DNA from: an uncultured Clostridia bacterium
GTDB taxonomy: Bacteria; Bacillota; Clostridia; Oscillospirales; CAG-272
DNA length: 9,101 nt
Direction of reading: 5' to 3'
Assembly: GCA_947367285.1 (NCBI GenBank)
Contig: CANBDB010000059.1
Location: 1-9,101 of the forward strand
A program made the position numbers and the translations under genes. Position 1 is the stretch's first letter, and each line of letters starts with the position of its first letter. This document shows positions 6,314 to 9,101 of this stretch, piece by piece. The notes beneath the pieces are model-generated. The model saw only the letters and a program-made list of their open reading frames with translations. It was not told the origin of the DNA and made no database searches.

Positions 6314-8944
6314 TTATTTCGCCATTGTTTCAACGATCTCGTGAGCCTTTGCAAGTGCTTCTGCAATCTTGGAAGCATCCGCGCCGCCTGCCATAGCAGA
6401 GTCGGGACGTCCGCCGCCCTTACCGCCTGTAACTGCCGCAACCGCGCCAACAAGCTTACCTGCGTGAACGCCGTTTGCTACTGCATCCTTACCTGCAACC
6501 GCGATAAAGTTGAGCTTGCCGTGAGCATTTACTGCAAGCACCGCAACTGTGTCGGAGTGCTCAGCCTTGATCTTATCGCCAAGAGTTCTTGCGCTATCAA
6601 CGTCCATTCCTTCAGCATTGAATGCAATAAGCTTAACACTCTTAATTGTCTTGGCGGAGTTAAGAACACCATCGAGTTTAGAGGACGCAATCTTATTGTT
6701 AAGCGCCTCGATCTCCTTCTTAAGAGAAGCGATCTCACCCATAACCGCACCCGCTCTCTTTGTGAGGTCGTTTGCGTTGGGAACCTTAAGCTCTGCTGCT
6801 GTCTGCGCAATAAGAGCTTCCTGCTTGCCTATGAGGTGAAGCACACCAAGTCCTGTTACAGCCTCGATTCTACGAACACCCGCAGCAACACTGGACTCGC
6901 TTGTAATCTTGAAAAGACCGATATTGCCGGTATTGGAGCAATGTGTACCGCCACAAAGCTCAGTTGAGAAGCTACCCATCTTAACTACGCGAACAGTCTT
7001 GCCGTATTTCTCGCCGAAGAGCGCCATAGCACCTTCCTTGCGCGCGCTTTCGATATCCATTTCCTTTGTAACGATCTCGTTGCCTGCAAGGATATGCATA
7101 TTCACAAGTGCTTCAACCTGCTTGAGCTCCTTCTCAGTAAGAGCCACGAAGTGTGTAAAGTCAAAGCGGCATACGTTTTCGTCAACGTAGGAGCCTGCCT
7201 GCTCAACATGTGTGCCAAGCACGGATCGAAGAGCCGCCTGAAGCAAGTGAGCCGCGGAGTGATTTCTCTTGATTGCGTCACGACGAACATCGGAGATATC
7301 CGCAGTAACTGTGTCGCCCACGTTAAGAGTTCCATGTGCAACGGAACAAAGGTGGATATAGATACCGTCGGTCTTCTTTGTATCGTATACGTTAAGAAGC
7401 AAGTTTTCAGCGTAGATAGTACCGCTATCGCCTACCTGACCACCGCCCTCTCCGTAGAAAGGAGTTTTGTCAAGAACAACGGTGCAGTCGCCCTCGTTTA
7501 CGCTGTCTACGCTCTCGTCATTAACGAGGATCGCGATAACCTTTGCTTCGCTCTTATATTCAGCATAGCCTGTAAATTCAGTTTTGGGAAGGTCGGCAAG
7601 AATGTTCTTGGAATTGTCGGACCAACCGCTGATATTAGCTCTAGCCTCTCTTGCGCGAGTTCTTTGGTCAAGCATAAGAGCCTTGAACTGCTCTTCATCA
7701 ATCTTAAGGTGATTTTCCTCAGCGATCTCTCTTGTCAAGTCAATGGGGAACCCAAATGTATCGTAAAGCTTGAATACGTCTTCACCTGAAATTGTGTCAC
7801 TATTTCCCTTCACCGCATTTTGAATAAGGTCGTAGAGAATGGAAAGACCTGCGTCGATTGTAGCATCAAATCTCTCTTCTTCCATAGAGAGAACCTTGCG
7901 GATGTAGTCGCCCTTCTCTTTGAGCTCGGGATATGCCTCGCAGCTCTCTGCGATAGCAACGTTCACCATATCAACAAGGAAGGAGTGGTTGATACCGAGA
8001 AGCTTTCCGTGACGGCAAGCGCGACGAATGATTCTACGAAGAACGTAACCACGTCCCTCGTTAGAAGGAATTACGCCGTCAGCGATCATAAACATTGCGC
8101 TTCTTGTGTGGTCGGTGATAACACGGATGGAAATATCGTTATTTGCATCCGCACCGTAAGTCTTACCGCAAATTGCGCAAACCTTGTCGATAATAGCACG
8201 AATAGAGTCAACCTCGAACATGTTATCAACACCCTGCATTACGCAAGCGAGACGCTCAAGTCCCATACCTGTGTCGATATTCTTCTGAGCGAGCTCCTCA
8301 TAGGTGCCGTCGCCCATATTGTTGAACTGTGAAAATACGTTGTTCCAAATCTCCATGTATCTGTCGCACTCGCAACCGGGCTTGCAGTTGGGATCGCCGC
8401 AGCCGTACTTTTCGCCACGGTCAAAGTAGATTTCGGAGCAAGGTCCGCAGGGGCCTGTTCCGTGCTCCCAGAAGTTGTCCGCCTTGCCCATACGAACTAC
8501 GTGGTCGGGATTTACACCAACACGGTTTACCCAGATATCGTAGGACTCGTCATCCTCTTCGTAAATTGAGGGCCAAAGGAGATTTTCGGGAATTTCAAGT
8601 TCTTTTGTGAGGAACTCCCAGCACCACTCAATAGCTTCTGCCTTAAAGTAGTCACCGAATGAGAAGTTGCCGAGCATCTCAAAGAACGTGCCGTGACGAG
8701 CGGTGTGTCCAACGCGCTCAAGGTCGGGTGTTCTGATGCACTTTTGGCAGGTGCAAACTCTATTTCTCGGAGGCTCCTCTTCACCTGTGAAGAACTTCTT
8801 CATAGGCGCCATACCGGAGTTGATAAGGAGCAAGGATTTGTCATTAATAGGTACAAGGGGGAATGATTTGAGACGGAGATGTCCCTTTCTTTCAAAGAAA
8901 GCAAGATACTTCTCGCGGAGCTCGTTAAGTGATGTCCATTTCAT
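6314..8944 (-). CDS. alaS: Alanyl-tRNA synthetase
   Basis: This essential class II enzyme charges tRNA-Ala with alanine and clears mischarged Ser or Gly. The aminoacylation domain opens with FFERKGH (16-22) and carries motif 2 around RNRVCTCQKCIR (60-71) and motif 3 DTGMGLERL (224-232). A Cys-rich insert with C182, C187, C191 and C193 may bind a metal, as in some bacterial relatives. The editing domain shows the zinc ligands HSAAH (H562, H566) and CGGTH (C664, H668), close to E. coli C666/H670. The coiled segment LKKEIEALNNKIA (741-753) precedes the C-terminal DHHA1 domain with GGKGGGRPDSAMAGG (840-854). At 876 residues the length matches the E. coli enzyme and the gene is intact. AAAGGA lies about 10 bases before the ATG. 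A short leader with a terminator-like hairpin precedes it. Confidence 0.98.
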   Translation of the reverse strand: MKWTSLNELREKYLAFFERKGHLRLKSFPLVPINDKSLLLINSGMAPMKKFFTGEEEPPRNRVCTCQKCIRTPDLERVGHTARHGTFFEMLGNFSFGDYFKAEAIEWCWEFLTKELEIPENLLWPSIYEEDDESYDIWVNRVGVNPDHVVRMGKADNFWEHGTGPCGPCSEIYFDRGEKYGCGDPNCKPGCECDRYMEIWNNVFSQFNNMGDGTYEELAQKNIDTGMGLERLACVMQGVDNMFEVDSIRAIIDKVCAICGKTYGADANNDISIRVITDHTRSAMFMIADGVIPSNEGRGYVLRRIIRRACRHGKLLGINHSFLVDMVNVAIAESCEAYPELKEKGDYIRKVLSMEEERFDATIDAGLSILYDLIQNAVKGNSDTISGEDVFKLYDTFGFPIDLTREIAEENHLKIDEEQFKALMLDQRTRAREARANISGWSDNSKNILADLPKTEFTGYAEYKSEAKVIAILVNDESVDSVNEGDCTVVLDKTPFYGEGGGQVGDSGTIYAENLLLNVYDTKKTDGIYIHLCSVAHGTLNVGDTVTADISDVRRDAIKRNHSAAHLLQAALRSVLGTHVEQAGSYVDENVCRFDFTHFVALTEKELKQVEALVNMHILAGNEIVTKEMDIESARKEGAMALFGEKYGKTVRVVKMGSFSTELCGGTHCSNTGNIGLFKITSESSVAAGVRRIEAVTGLGVLHLIGKQEALIAQTAAELKVPNANDLTKRAGAVMGEIASLKKEIEALNNKIASSKLDGVLNSAKTIKSVKLIAFNAEGMDVDSARTLGDKIKAEHSDTVAVLAVNAHGKLNFIAVAGKDAVANGVHAGKLVGAVAAVTGGKGGGRPDSAMAGGADASKIAEALAKAHEIVETMAK

Positions 8945-9000
8945 TTTTTGTGTTTCCTTTCATAAATAAAAAAAGGTGTACTCTTCCCTTCTGTGAACAT
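8941..9000 (-). CDS. Possible 19-codon leader ORF of alaS
   Basis: A minus-strand ORF starts at ATG 8998-9000 and encodes MFTEGKSTPFFIYERKHKK. Upstream is AAGAAGGTG, an 8 of 9 match to the ideal Shine-Dalgarno AAGGAGGTG, 5 bases from the ATG. Its stop TGA (8941-8943) overlaps the alaS ATG as ATGA, the classic coupling arrangement. The ORF runs through a terminator-like hairpin, and its ribosome binding site lies in the 5' arm of that hairpin. It has no alanine codon, so it is not a classic amino-acid attenuator peptide. The peptide matches nothing I recognise. An ORF this short can arise by chance, so this is a candidate only. Confidence 0.3.
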   Translation of the reverse strand: MFTEGKSTPFFIYERKHKK

Positions 9001-9013
9001 ATCAACACCTTCT
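8968..9013 (-). terminator. Candidate attenuator hairpin in the alaS leader
   Basis: On the minus strand AAGGTGT (9005-9011) pairs with ACACCTT (8973-8979), extendable by one G-U and one A-U pair, and is followed directly by a run of T. The loop is about 25 bases, so the terminator is weaker than the others here. It ends about 24 bases before the alaS ATG. It could be a leader attenuator or the end of an upstream gene outside the window. Confidence 0.5.
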
Positions 9014-9022
9014 TAGTATTGA
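9002..9022 (-). promoter_or_regulatory. Alternative hairpin competing with the alaS leader terminator
   Basis: In the minus-strand RNA UCAAUAC (9016-9022) can pair with GUGUUGA (9002-9008), seven pairs with one U-G, around a seven-base loop. It uses the GUGU of the terminator's 5' arm (9005-9008), so the two structures cannot coexist. That is the layout of an antiterminator, though the stem is AU-rich. Confidence 0.35.
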
Positions 9023-9038
9023 TTTCATAAATATTCGT

Positions 9039-9068
9039 ATAATAAAAATCCTTATAGACTTCTGTCTT
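9039..9068 (-). promoter_or_regulatory. Weak candidate promoter for alaS
   Basis: On the minus strand AAGACA (9063-9068, 4 of 6) and TATTAT (9039-9044, 5 of 6) are separated by 18 bases. A start near 9032 would give a leader of almost 90 bases containing both hairpins and the small ORF. In such AT-rich sequence this could be fortuitous, and an upstream promoter beyond the window is possible. Confidence 0.35.
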
Positions 9069-9101
9069 TTATATCGAACTTCTGAACGACTTGTTAATAA
9101 T

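Noticed and set aside
7094..7789. Plus-strand ORF of 231 codons opposite alaS
   Set aside because: It is antisense to the alaS editing region, which is conserved and intact, and has no family resemblance.
1893..9000. Shared ATGTTCACA in the prfC and alaS leaders as a common regulatory site
   Set aside because: The nine bases occur in opposite orientation relative to the genes, are palindromic only at prfC, and a match of this length in AT-rich sequence is weak evidence.
8945..9101. T-box riboswitch upstream of alaS
   Set aside because: The TGGNACCGCG antiterminator core is missing, and the leader visible before the hairpin is too short for a Stem I with a GCN specifier. GAAGGGAAGAGTAC faintly recalls a T-box 5' segment but nothing else supports it.

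Overview
The window is an ordinary chromosomal segment of a low-to-mid GC Gram-positive anaerobe, most likely an uncultured gut-type member of the Clostridia. The evidence is strong purine-rich ribosome binding sites (AAAGGAG), sharp hairpin-plus-U-tract terminators after most transcription units, tRNAs with encoded CCA, and a full-length fermentative adhE carrying Rex-type operators. Genus cannot be read from the sequence alone.

Layout: two tRNA genes (Arg-UCU, His-GUG) lie on the plus strand at the left edge and end in a terminator. Everything else is on the minus strand and converges on them. Reading right to left (the direction of transcription) the order is: alaS (alanyl-tRNA synthetase) with a short structured leader; a terminator; a small P-loop kinase-like gene with its own near-consensus promoter; a terminator; an intergenic control region with two Rex-type boxes; adhE (bifunctional aldehyde/alcohol dehydrogenase); 12 bases later a small APH/choline-kinase-fold gene that looks co-transcribed with adhE; a terminator; then prfC (release factor 3) with its own promoter and a bidirectional terminator facing the tRNAs. 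No gene-free stretch exceeds 300 bases.

Functionally the genes split into translation (tRNAs, alaS, prfC) and redox/fermentation (adhE and its coupled kinase). The adhE promoter is readable: a -35/-10 pair with a 17-base spacer whose -10 sits inside a Rex-type palindrome, with a second related box 54 bases upstream sharing a 13-base exact repeat. This predicts repression at low NADH/NAD+ ratio and induction when NADH accumulates.

I see no mobile element, CRISPR array, phage gene, toxin-antitoxin pair or defence island, and no clearly new multi-gene system. The items most worth a second look are regulatory: a possible 19-codon leader ORF in the alaS leader that threads through a terminator and overlaps the alaS start as ATGA; the paired Rex boxes; the unexplained kinase tied to adhE; a palindrome at the predicted start of prfC transcription; and a tRNA-His with two unpaired positions in its acceptor stem.
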